Source: CAYPKW01 sp964411425
GTDB taxonomy: Bacteria; Pseudomonadota; Alphaproteobacteria; Dongiales; Dongiaceae
Length of the DNA: 24,105 nucleotides
Direction: 5' to 3'
Assembly (NCBI GenBank): GCA_964411425.1
Contig: CAYPKW010000035.1
Coordinates: 1-24,105 of the forward strand
Shown here: positions 1 to 6,893 of the stretch, one piece after another
Layout: every line of letters begins with the position of its first letter
Position numbering within the stretch: position 1 is the stretch's first letter
Translations under genes and position numbers: made by a program
The notes under the pieces: generated by a model
Told to the model about the DNA's origin: nothing
The model's database searches: none
Seen by the model: the letters and a program-made list of their open reading frames with translations, nothing else

Positions 1-41
1 GCGCCAACTTCCTCGCCAACTCGGGCTATCGCCATAGCTGA
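1..41 (+). CDS. possible 3' end of an upstream gene (partial)
   Basis: Reading from base 3, one plus-strand frame gives ANFLANSGYRHS followed by TGA at 39-41. This would be the last 12 codons of a gene that starts outside the window. It is too short to identify or to prove coding; it is listed because it ends just before a small inverted repeat and because otherwise nothing explains this edge. Confidence 0.2.
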   Translation, partial: ANFLANSGYRHS

Positions 42-55
42 TGAAAACGCTCTAG

Positions 56-77
56 CAAGCCGCCTGCCGTCGGCTTG
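56..77. terminator. weak inverted repeat, possible terminator
   Basis: CAAGCCG (56-62) and CGGCTTG (71-77) form a perfect 7-bp stem with an 8-base loop. Only a short T-rich run follows on the plus strand, so it would be a poor intrinsic terminator for the gene ending at 41. It could equally be a chance palindrome in GC-rich DNA. Confidence 0.25.
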
Positions 78-163
78 TTCGGGACCGGCCGCCGGGCTAG
101 GTTCACTTTGCCGGGGCGGTGACGCGGGCGATCGCGTGCCGCCCGTGGCGACGGGGCCCGTCC

Positions 164-2701
164 ATGCATCAGATCGTCGTCACGGTGTTCGGCGTGGCCG
201 GGCTCTTGGCCCTGGTCAGCCTGCTGCCCGCGCTGGCCCGGCGGCTCAACCTGCCCTACACGGTCCTGCTCGCCGCGGTCGGCGGCCTGCTGGGCGCCCT
301 AGTTTTCGCCGTGCGGGACGTGGAGGCTATGGGCGCGGCCGGCGACTTCCTGGTGGCGCTGCGCGGGTTCGACATCTCGGCGCACGCGTTCCTCTACATT
401 TTCCTGCCCACCCTGCTGTTCGAAGCCGCCCTTGCCGTCGACGTGCGCCGCCTGTTGGACGATCTGGCGCCGATTCTGACGCTTGCCGTGGTGGCGGTGC
501 TGGTGTGCACGCTGGCGGTGGGATTCGCGCTGTCCGGCGCCGCGGGCATTGACCTGCGCGCCTGTCTTCTGCTCGGCGCCATCGTCGCCACTACCGATCC
601 GGCGGCCGTGGTCGGCGTCTTCCGCGACATCGGCGCGCCCCGCCGGTTGACGGTCCTGGTCGAGGGCGAGTGCCTGTTCAACGACGCCGCGGCGATCGCG
701 ATTTCCACCTTGCTGATCGCAATGCTGGCCGGGAACCAACCTTTCGACGCCACCGGCACGATTCTCGCCTTCCTCGTGGGCTTCCTAGGCGGCGCGGCGG
801 CGGGCTACGTGGCGGCGCGCGCCGCCTGCGTGCTGTTCGTGCCGTTGCGCGGCCTCCGGTTGGCCGAGATCACGCTGACGGTCTCGCTCGCCTACCTCGT
901 GTTCGTGGTGGCCGAGCATTACCTGCAGGTGTCCGGCGTGGTGGCGGTGGTGACGGCGGGCCTGGTCCTGCGCTCGGTCGGGCGCACGCGCATTACGCCG
1001 TCGACCTGGCACAGTCTCATGGAGACTTGGGAGCAGCTCGGTTTCTGGGCGAGCTCGCTCATCTTCCTTCTCGCCGCCATGCTGATGCCGCGGCTGCTGG
1101 TCGAGGCCGGCGCCGCCGACCTGCTGTGGCTCGCCGTGCTGGTGGTCGCCGCGCTCGCGGCGCGGGCCGTCGTGCTCTACGGGCTGTTGCCCGTGCTCTC
1201 GGCCACCGGCCTCGCCGAGCGGGTCAGCGGCGCCTACAAGGCGGTGATCCTGTGGGGCGGCCTGCGCGGCGCAGTGTCGCTGGCGCTGGCGCTTGCCGTC
1301 ACCGAGAACATGGAGCTTGCCCCGGAGGTCCGCCGCGCGGTGGCCGTGCTGACGACGGGGTTCGTCCTGTTTACCTTGCTGATCAACGGCCCGACGCTGC
1401 GTCCTCTTATTCGCCTGCTGCGGCTCGATCGGCTTTCGCCTGCCGATCGGGCGATGCGCGAGCGGGCGCTCACGCTGGCGATCGCCGGTCTCAACGAGCG
1501 CATCGTCGCCGTGGCCGAGCGCGAGGGGATCGATGTGGCCACCGCCAGGGACGTCGCGCGCGATGCCGCCCGGCGCGTGGCCACGGTCGGCGAGGCGGAC
1601 GAGGCGGCCCTGTCCGACGACGACCGCGTCTATATCGGCCTCGCCACGTTGGCGAGCCGCGAGCAGGAGCTCTACCTCGAGGCCTTCCGCGACCGCCTCA
1701 CGTCGCGGCGCATCGTCGATCTGGCGACGGCCGCGGCGGGCCGCCTGGCCGACGGGGTGAAGACCGATGGGCGCGCCGGCTACGAGAAGGCGGCGCGCGC
1801 GGCATTGGGATTTTCCTGGGGATTCCGCGCCGCGCTTGCGCTGCACCATCGCCTCGGGCTAGCCGGCTGGCTGGCGCACCAGCTCGCCGACCGATTCGAG
1901 ATGCTGCTGGGATCGGAAACGGCGGTGCGCCGGCTGATCGAGTTCAATCGCGACAAGATCGCGGCGCTGCTGGGCGGCCCCACGGCGCTGACGCTGAGCG
2001 CCATCCTGGAGGCGCGGTTGGCCGCCATCGAGGCCGCGCTGGCGGCGCTCAAGCTGCAATATCCCGACCACGCGCGGACGCTCCAGTCGACCTACCTCGC
2101 GCGGGTGTCGCTCAGGCTGGAGGAGGAAAGCTACCGCGCGCTGCTGGCCGAATCGGCGATCAGCCAGGAGGTGTTCAACGATCTGTCGCGGCGGCTATCC
2201 GCCCGCTGGCAGGTCGTGGACCGGCGCCCGCCGCTCGACATCGCCATGAAGCGCGTTGAGATGGTCGCCCGGGTTCCGTTGTTCGCGAGCCTTCCCGCCC
2301 AGCGCCTGGCGGAAATCGCCCGGCTCTTGAAACCGCGCCTGGTCGTGCCCGAAGAGCGGATCATCGCGGCGGGGGAAGAGGGCGACGCCATGTATTTCAT
2401 TGCCTCGGGCGCGGTTGAGGTGCGCGTGCCCCCGGCCTCGGTCAGGCTCGGCAGTGGCGAGTTCTTCGGCGAAATCGCGCTGCTGACCCATCGCCCGCGC
2501 ACCGCGGATGTCGCGGCGCTCGGCTTTTGCAAGCTGTTGGTCCTCCATGACCGCGATCTCGATCGGCTGTTGGCGCGCGACCCGGAATTGCGCCGGCGCC
2601 TCGACGAGGTGGCGCGGCGGAGGCTCGGCGAGAGCGCGGCGGCGGATCAGCCGGCCGCGCAACGCCTTTCGAACACCAGCTTGGCGTCGCCGGGCGCGTA
2701 A
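164..2701 (+). CDS. CPA1-family Na+/H+ antiporter with C-terminal cyclic-nucleotide-binding domain
   Basis: This is an inner-membrane cation/proton antiporter of 845 aa, likely exchanging Na+ (or K+) for H+ in pH and salt homeostasis. The first ~415 residues are strongly hydrophobic (about 12 membrane segments) and carry the CPA1 motifs TDPAAV (about 144-149) and EGECLFND (about 167-174), including the paired Asn-Asp of electroneutral exchangers. A soluble helical region follows, then at about 701-820 a Crp-like cNMP-binding fold with the phosphate-binding cassette FFGEIALL...RPRT. Such fusions suggest gating by a cyclic nucleotide, but ligand binding is inferred. The start is uncertain: an in-frame GTG at 119 adds 15 residues, and I prefer ATG 164 because the hydrophobic segment begins there. 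Neither start has a clear ribosome binding site. The 3' end overlaps the convergent acetyltransferase gene by 55 bases. Confidence 0.9.
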   Translation: MHQIVVTVFGVAGLLALVSLLPALARRLNLPYTVLLAAVGGLLGALVFAVRDVEAMGAAGDFLVALRGFDISAHAFLYIFLPTLLFEAALAVDVRRLLDDLAPILTLAVVAVLVCTLAVGFALSGAAGIDLRACLLLGAIVATTDPAAVVGVFRDIGAPRRLTVLVEGECLFNDAAAIAISTLLIAMLAGNQPFDATGTILAFLVGFLGGAAAGYVAARAACVLFVPLRGLRLAEITLTVSLAYLVFVVAEHYLQVSGVVAVVTAGLVLRSVGRTRITPSTWHSLMETWEQLGFWASSLIFLLAAMLMPRLLVEAGAADLLWLAVLVVAALAARAVVLYGLLPVLSATGLAERVSGAYKAVILWGGLRGAVSLALALAVTENMELAPEVRRAVAVLTTGFVLFTLLINGPTLRPLIRLLRLDRLSPADRAMRERALTLAIAGLNERIVAVAEREGIDVATARDVARDAARRVATVGEADEAALSDDDRVYIGLATLASREQELYLEAFRDRLTSRRIVDLATAAAGRLADGVKTDGRAGYEKAARAALGFSWGFRAALALHHRLGLAGWLAHQLADRFEMLLGSETAVRRLIEFNRDKIAALLGGPTALTLSAILEARLAAIEAALAALKLQYPDHARTLQSTYLARVSLRLEEESYRALLAESAISQEVFNDLSRRLSARWQVVDRRPPLDIAMKRVEMVARVPLFASLPAQRLAEIARLLKPRLVVPEERIIAAGEEGDAMYFIASGAVEVRVPPASVRLGSGEFFGEIALLTHRPRTADVAALGFCKLLVLHDRDLDRLLARDPELRRRLDEVARRRLGESAAADQPAAQRLSNTSLASPGA

Positions 2702-3150
2702 AAATCCTCGAAGCGGGCCGCCTCGCGGAAGCCGCAGCGCAGGTAGAAGTCGCGGGTCGGCGCGTATTGCGGCCGGCCCGAGGTTTCCACGTAGATCGCC
2801 TCGCCGCCGAGCGCGGCTATAGCCTGCTCGGTCCGGCGCAGGAGCCGGCTGCCGAGGCCGCCGCGCTGGGCCGGCGGAGTTACTACGATCCAATAAAGAT
2901 CGTAGCTCGACAGGGTAAGCGGAACGCGCCCGAAGCAGGTATAGCCGAGGAGGCTGTCCTGCTCGGCGAACAGGAATCGGTAGAAGCTGTCCCTGCCGTT
3001 GGCCAGCGCCTCTTCCACCAGCGTGCGGGCGACGTCGACTTCCTCGGCGGAAAAGAACCCAGTGGCGCGCACCAACTCCGCAACGATCGCCGCGTCGCTG
3101 GCGCGCAGCTCGGAACGGAAAGAGACCGACTCGTCGAGGAGGATGCTCAT
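2647..3150 (-). CDS. GNAT-family N-acetyltransferase
   Basis: This 167-aa cytoplasmic protein is a GCN5-related acetyltransferase, expected to move an acetyl group from acetyl-CoA to an amine. Seen: the acetyl-CoA pyrophosphate loop QRGGLGS (about 95-101) after a beta strand ending YWIVVTPP, and the motif-B segment PTRDFYLRCGF (about 131-141). It is the last gene of the operon led by the lysine 2,3-aminomutase-like gene; its ATG overlaps the stop of the preceding ATP-grasp gene (ATGA, 3147-3150), so translation is probably coupled. In the known ablAB system a lysine 2,3-aminomutase and a GNAT enzyme make N-epsilon-acetyl-beta-lysine, so acetylation of beta-lysine or of a conjugate of it is a reasonable guess. 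The substrate cannot be read from the sequence. Confidence 0.88.
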   Translation of the reverse strand: MSILLDESVSFRSELRASDAAIVAELVRATGFFSAEEVDVARTLVEEALANGRDSFYRFLFAEQDSLLGYTCFGRVPLTLSSYDLYWIVVTPPAQRGGLGSRLLRRTEQAIAALGGEAIYVETSGRPQYAPTRDFYLRCGFREAARFEDFYAPGDAKLVFERRCAAG

Positions 3151-4199
3151 CCCGACACCGGCTCGGCCACCGGCCGCGCCGTCTCGCCCGGGCGGCCGAC
3201 GGCGCGATTGAGGTCGCAGAGGATGCGTTCAATGACCGCCGGCAGGCCGAGCCCGGCCCGGGCCGCCGCCGCGAGGAACCCGGCGTCGGGCGACAGGCAG
3301 GGATTGATGTTGACCTCCAGCACCCAAGGCGTGCCGAGTTCGTCCACCCGGATGTCCACCCGCGCGTAGCCGGCGAGGCCGAACAACTCCCAGCAGGCAC
3401 GCGCCGCGCCCGCCACGAGGTCGAGCAGGGCCCGGTCCGCCTCGGGAAAGTCGAAGCGCCGCACGGTGTTGACGTATTCGAACGAGCCGACGTGCCATTT
3501 CGCCGCGTAGTCCACGATGCGCGGCTTGCCGGCCGGGTAATCGACGAAGCGCATCTCGGCCGGCGGCAGCACCTCGACCGCGTCGGCGCCGGCCAGCAGC
3601 GACAGGTTGAATTCGCGCCCGTCGATGAAGCGCTCGACGAACCACTCGCCGCCGAACTGCCTTTGGCGGCGGCGCAGCAGGGCCGGCAGACGGCGCGCCT
3701 CGACCATGATCGAATCGCCGTCAATGCCGATCGAGGCGTGCTCCCAGACCGACTTCACGATGTAGGGGCCGGGGAACTCGGGTGTCCGCCCAGCCTCGAC
3801 CCAGGGCGGGGTCGCGATACCGGCGCCCGCCATCAGCCGCTTGGCGAGCGTCTTCTGCGAGGTGAGCCAGACGGCGTTGGCGCTCGCCCCCGTATAGGAC
3901 AGCCCTAGCGCCTCCAGGAGCGTCGGCCCCAGGGCGATGAGCCGGCCCTGTCCCGCCACTGATTCCACCAGGTTGAACACGAACGCCGGCTTCGCCGCGA
4001 CGAGACGTGCCCGCGCCTCGGCCAGGTTGAGGCCGAGCGGCATGGGCACTGGAGTGAACCCGAGCCCCGCCAGCGTCCGCTGCACGACCTCGACCTCGAC
4101 GAGCGCGTCCTCTTCGTCGAGGCCGGCTCCGGCGCCGACCGCCCCGTACAGCACGGCCACCCGGTCGGGGCGCCGGCGCCGGATCGGTATCAGGGTCAT
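3147..4199 (-). CDS. ATP-grasp enzyme, D-Ala-D-Ala-ligase-like (second of a pair)
   Basis: This 350-aa protein of the ATP-grasp superfamily is predicted to activate a carboxylate as acyl phosphate and join it to an amine. Seen: N-terminal FNLVES (about 75-80) at the place of the ligase family's substrate loop, a nucleotide-binding Lys in YIVKSVWEHASIGID (K149), ERF and REF (about 189-197), RVD (about 280-282) and the metal-binding strand WVLEVNINP (about 292-300; E295, N297). The start is the ATG at 4199, overlapping the stop of the preceding ligase gene by 4 bases; an open frame continues upstream but lies inside that gene. It is clearly diverged from the preceding ATP-grasp protein, so two successive or different ligations are likely, not a recent duplication. 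A housekeeping D-Ala-D-Ala ligase is unlikely because no cell-wall genes are nearby. Confidence 0.85.
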   Translation of the reverse strand: MTLIPIRRRRPDRVAVLYGAVGAGAGLDEEDALVEVEVVQRTLAGLGFTPVPMPLGLNLAEARARLVAAKPAFVFNLVESVAGQGRLIALGPTLLEALGLSYTGASANAVWLTSQKTLAKRLMAGAGIATPPWVEAGRTPEFPGPYIVKSVWEHASIGIDGDSIMVEARRLPALLRRRQRQFGGEWFVERFIDGREFNLSLLAGADAVEVLPPAEMRFVDYPAGKPRIVDYAAKWHVGSFEYVNTVRRFDFPEADRALLDLVAGAARACWELFGLAGYARVDIRVDELGTPWVLEVNINPCLSPDAGFLAAAARAGLGLPAVIERILCDLNRAVGRPGETARPVAEPVSG

Positions 4200-5197
4200 T
4201 CGGCCGCCGCCACGCGGAACCGCGCCCGCGTCCGCCGCAGCGCCGATTCGACGATGCGGCCGATCAGGGCGTCGTAGCCGATGCCGGCCAACGTGCACAT
4301 GATTGGCAGGTCGGAATGTTGCGGGTGCAATCCGGCCAAGGGGTTGACCTCGAGAAAGTGCGGCCGGCAGGCGGCGTCCGAGCGCAGGTCCACGCGCCCG
4401 CCGTCGCGGCAGCCGAGCGCCCGCCAGGCGGCCAGCGCCACCGCCGCCGCCGCCGTCGCCTCGCCATCGTCGGCGAGCGAGTACCGGATCCTGTCTTCGC
4501 ACTCCTCCTTGTTGACGTAGGAGTACGCCCCTGCCTCGGCCCGTTCGCCGAGCGCCACTTCGAGGACGGCGAGAACGCGCGCCTCCGGGCCGGTTCCCGT
4601 GATCCCGACCGTGAATTCCCTGCCGGAGAGGAAGGTCTCGACCAACACCGGCTGGCCGAAGCGTTGCAGCAACTGGCGGCAGACGCGGCGTAATCCCGCC
4701 GGCGAGCCGACGCGGGACGCCTGGGTCACGCCCTTGCCGGTGCCCTCGGAGACCGGCTTAACGAACAGGGGGTAGGAGAGGTCGACGGCGGCGACGCCAG
4801 CCGCGTCGTCCACGACCGCGAAGTCGGCGGTCGGCAGGCCGCAATCGCGCACCACCCGCTTGGTCAGGCCCTTGTGCAGCGAGAGCGCCATGACCATGGG
4901 GTCGGAGAAGGTGTACGGGATGCCGTAGGCGTCGAGCAGGGCCGGCACCTGGGCCTCGCGGCCGACGCCCTTGAGGCCTTCGGCGATGTTGAACACCAGG
5001 TCCCAGCGGGCGCCGGCCACCAGGCGCTCGGCCAACTGGCGCACGGTGCCGATGCGTTCGGTAGAGAAGCCGAGGCGCTGCAGCGCGCTCTCGATCGCTT
5101 CGATCGTGTCGGGGCGGTCGAACTCGGCGGTCTCCTCGAGACCGTAACCCTGCGCCAGGTAGTGCTCGCGCAAGTCGTAGGTGAGGCCGAGGCGCAT
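4196..5197 (-). CDS. ATP-grasp enzyme, D-Ala-D-Ala-ligase-like (first of a pair)
   Basis: This is a 333-aa member of the D-alanine-D-alanine-ligase-like ATP-grasp family (COG1181-type), predicted to form an amide bond with ATP. Seen: FNIAEG (69-74) and GREAQVPALL (79-88), which replace the usual Ddl HG..GEDG loop; ATP-binding Lys in LFVKPVSEGTGKG (K147 and the glycine-rich loop); E187 and REF (193-195); D270; and the Mg2+ strand FLEVNPLAGL (281-290; E283, N285). The start ATG shares its A with the TGA of the aminomutase gene (TGATG, 5199-5195), a coupled junction. It sits between the aminomutase and the other ATP-grasp gene, so a beta-amino acid is an attractive substrate. That assignment is inferred from context only. 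Confidence 0.87.
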   Translation of the reverse strand: MRLGLTYDLREHYLAQGYGLEETAEFDRPDTIEAIESALQRLGFSTERIGTVRQLAERLVAGARWDLVFNIAEGLKGVGREAQVPALLDAYGIPYTFSDPMVMALSLHKGLTKRVVRDCGLPTADFAVVDDAAGVAAVDLSYPLFVKPVSEGTGKGVTQASRVGSPAGLRRVCRQLLQRFGQPVLVETFLSGREFTVGITGTGPEARVLAVLEVALGERAEAGAYSYVNKEECEDRIRYSLADDGEATAAAAVALAAWRALGCRDGGRVDLRSDAACRPHFLEVNPLAGLHPQHSDLPIMCTLAGIGYDALIGRIVESALRRTRARFRVAAAE

Positions 5198-6576
5198 CAG
5201 CCGGCCGTCCCCGCGGACCCATTCGCGCCGTTCCGGCGCTGCGCCCCTTCGCTGGGCCGGGGGCCGCCTGCCCCGAAACGCTCGCCCGGGTCCGGGTAGC
5301 GATAGACGGCACCCTCGTAATTCCGCAGCAGCAGGTCGTCGCCCTCGCGCTCGACCACGTAGTCGGGGACGAGCGGGATCTTGCCACCGCCGCCGGGCGC
5401 GTCCACCACGTAGGTCGGTACGGCATAGCCGGAGGTATGGCCGCGCAACGCCCGCATGATCTCCAAGCCTTTCTCGATCGAGGTGCGGAAGTGGGCCGAG
5501 CCCGAGATCGGGTCGCATTGGTAGAGGTAGTAAGGCTTCACCCGCGCCATCAACAAGCCGTGCATCAGGCGTTTCATGACCTCGGCGTCGTCGTTCACCC
5601 CCTTGAGCAGCACCGTCTGGCTGCCGAGCGGCACGCCGGCATCGGCCAGCCGGGCGCAGGCTTCCCGCACCTCCAGCGTCAACTCGTCCGGGTGGGTGAA
5701 ATGCAGGCTCATCCACAAGGGGTGATAGCGGCGCAGGATCGACGCCAGATTCCGCGTGACCCGCTGCGGCACCACCACCGGCACCTTGGTGCCGATGCGC
5801 AGGAACTCGATGTGGCGGATGGCCCTGAGCCGGGCAAGCAGCCATTCCAGCTTCTCGTCCGCCAGGGTCAGCGGGTCGCCGCCGGACAGCAGCACGTCGC
5901 GGATCTGCCTATGGGCCTCGATATAGGCGATGGCGCGCTCCCACTGGGGCACGCTGAAGCTGTATTCGCCGCCGGCCTCGCCCACCATGCGCGAGCGGGT
6001 GCAGTACCGGCAGTAGGTCGAGCAGAAGCCGGTGGTAAGGAACAGCACGCGGTCCGGGTAGCGGTGCACCAGGCCGGGCACCGCGGCGTCGTGGTCCTCG
6101 GCCAGGGGGTCGTCGGCTTCGCCCGGGAGGCGCAGATACTCGCCGTTGACTGGAATATGGGTCCGCCGCAGGCCCTGGTTCGGGTCGTTGCGGTCGATCA
6201 GGGTCAGGTAGTAGGGGGTGACGCCGACCGGCAGCGAGCCGGTATGCCGGCGGATCGCGCTCTCCTCGTCGGCCGACAGGTTCACGATGCGGGCCAGCCC
6301 AGCCAAATCCTTGACCCGGTTGCGGACCTGCCAGCGCCAGTCGCTCCAGTCGGCCACCGTGGCGGCGGGGAAGAAGCGCCGGCGGAAGAGCTGGCTCTGC
6401 GGGCTTATGGGGAAGCGCTCGCGGGGCGCGGGGCGCTTGACGATGGCTGCAAAAAAAGGCGGCTTTGCCGCCGGCTCGCTGGTCGCTGCTTCGATCTGTC
6501 GCTCGGGCAGTCCCCGATGGGCGCCCCTGGTTCTACTTGGAGGTTCCGCTTCTTGCGCGGCGCTGCGCGTTCGCAT
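5197..6576 (-). CDS. kamA: lysine 2,3-aminomutase-like radical SAM enzyme (KamA family)
   Basis: This protein is predicted to convert L-lysine to beta-lysine using a [4Fe-4S] cluster, S-adenosylmethionine and PLP. Seen in 459-aa numbering: cluster motif CSTYCRYC (C185, C189, C192), R194 just after it, DPISGS (D355), and the PLP-lysine motif DAPGGGGKI (D392, K399). Aligned by spacing to the clostridial enzyme, R194, D355, D392 and K399 match R134, D293, D330 and K337, which bind lysine carboxylate, lysine epsilon-amine (two Asp) and PLP. This favours lysine over glutamate as substrate. The conserved fold begins near residue 65 (FFPAATVADWSDWRWQ). The only conventional start upstream of that is ATG 6576, with AAGGGAG 12 bases before it; GTG 6357 would remove part of the conserved block. 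The first ~55 residues have weaker third-position GC bias than the rest. It heads an operon with two ligases and a GNAT. Confidence 0.88.
   Translation of the reverse strand: MRTRSAAQEAEPPSRTRGAHRGLPERQIEAATSEPAAKPPFFAAIVKRPAPRERFPISPQSQLFRRRFFPAATVADWSDWRWQVRNRVKDLAGLARIVNLSADEESAIRRHTGSLPVGVTPYYLTLIDRNDPNQGLRRTHIPVNGEYLRLPGEADDPLAEDHDAAVPGLVHRYPDRVLFLTTGFCSTYCRYCTRSRMVGEAGGEYSFSVPQWERAIAYIEAHRQIRDVLLSGGDPLTLADEKLEWLLARLRAIRHIEFLRIGTKVPVVVPQRVTRNLASILRRYHPLWMSLHFTHPDELTLEVREACARLADAGVPLGSQTVLLKGVNDDAEVMKRLMHGLLMARVKPYYLYQCDPISGSAHFRTSIEKGLEIMRALRGHTSGYAVPTYVVDAPGGGGKIPLVPDYVVEREGDDLLLRNYEGAVYRYPDPGERFGAGGPRPSEGAQRRNGANGSAGTAG
6451..6472 (-). terminator. intrinsic-terminator-like hairpin in the 5' end of the aminomutase gene
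   Basis: On the minus strand GGCGGC-AAA-GCCGCC is followed at once by seven T (A7 at 6451-6457 on the plus strand). Six G-C pairs plus a T tract is the form of a Rho-independent terminator. It points in the direction of the aminomutase operon and falls at codons 36-42 if translation starts at 6576. It could be an attenuator, or could come by chance from codons for EPAAKPPFF. The loop is only three bases, which is short. Confidence 0.45.
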
Positions 6577-6893
6577 TGTGCAGTGCTGCTCCCTTGCCCG
6601 GGTGCCCGGTTCGCGTTCGGCGCGGTGTCACCCAGGGTCGTTCTTGTCACGCGCGCGCCGAGTTTTCGCACATAATCCCATCCGTGGAGTTTGTCCAGCA
6701 CTGTTACGAAAAAAACGCCTCGTTCCGGCGGGCGATACTCCACCCGCCCAAAATTCGCCGTCATCTATGCTTCGTTGCCGGCGCCAGCGGCCAATAGAAC
6801 GGCGGACGGGCGTCCGATCCGGCGGCGAGCGGCTTTCATCGGCCGGCCGTTTCGGGCATCGTTCGGGCCTGTCGGCAACCGCCATCGGCGCCC
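6577..6893. other. divergent intergenic region between the aminomutase operon and the EamA gene
   Basis: This 317-base region separates divergent genes and must hold both promoters. It contains the candidate minus-strand promoter at 6669-6697 and a hairpin GGCGGG/CCCGCC with a 10-base loop at about 6727-6748. A minus-strand frame starting at ATG 6764 runs through to 6405 but has poor ribosome-binding context and little third-position GC bias, so I do not call it. No convincing promoter for the EamA gene was found, and its ATG lacks a clear Shine-Dalgarno sequence. Confidence 0.5.
6669..6697 (-). promoter_or_regulatory. candidate promoter for the aminomutase operon
   Basis: On the minus strand TGGACA (6697-6692, five of six bases of TTGACA) is separated by 17 bases from TATGTG (6674-6669, three of six bases of TATAAT). 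It lies about 90 bases upstream of the ATG at 6576 in a locally AT-richer stretch. The spacing is ideal but the -10 is poor; this is the best sigma-70-like candidate I can see there. Confidence 0.3.

Noticed and set aside
2195..3724. Long minus-strand frame of 509 codons across the GNAT and ATP-grasp genes
   Set aside because: It is an off-frame reading in GC-rich DNA with Arg/Ala/Pro-rich composition and overlaps three well-supported genes.
5197..6576. EpmB-type role (EF-P beta-lysylation) for the aminomutase
   Set aside because: Neither epmA nor efp is nearby, and the gene is coupled to two ATP-grasp ligases and an acetyltransferase instead. It cannot be fully excluded without a phylogeny.
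6405..6764. Minus-strand open frame of 119 codons starting MTANFGRVEYRPP, overlapping the 5' end of the aminomutase gene
   Set aside because: It has weak ribosome-binding context, little third-position GC bias, low-complexity C-terminal half, and overlaps the aminomutase frame and the terminator-like hairpin. A faint resemblance to the start of NuoB was judged chance since the cluster cysteines are missing.
6440..6770. Possible structured RNA (lysine riboswitch, 6S RNA or SRP RNA) upstream of the aminomutase gene
   Set aside because: A terminator-like hairpin and the phrase GGGCAAGGGAGCAGC invited this idea, but the core motifs of the lysine riboswitch, the SRP GGAA-tetraloop domain and the 6S bubble could not be found. 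A covariance-model search would settle it.
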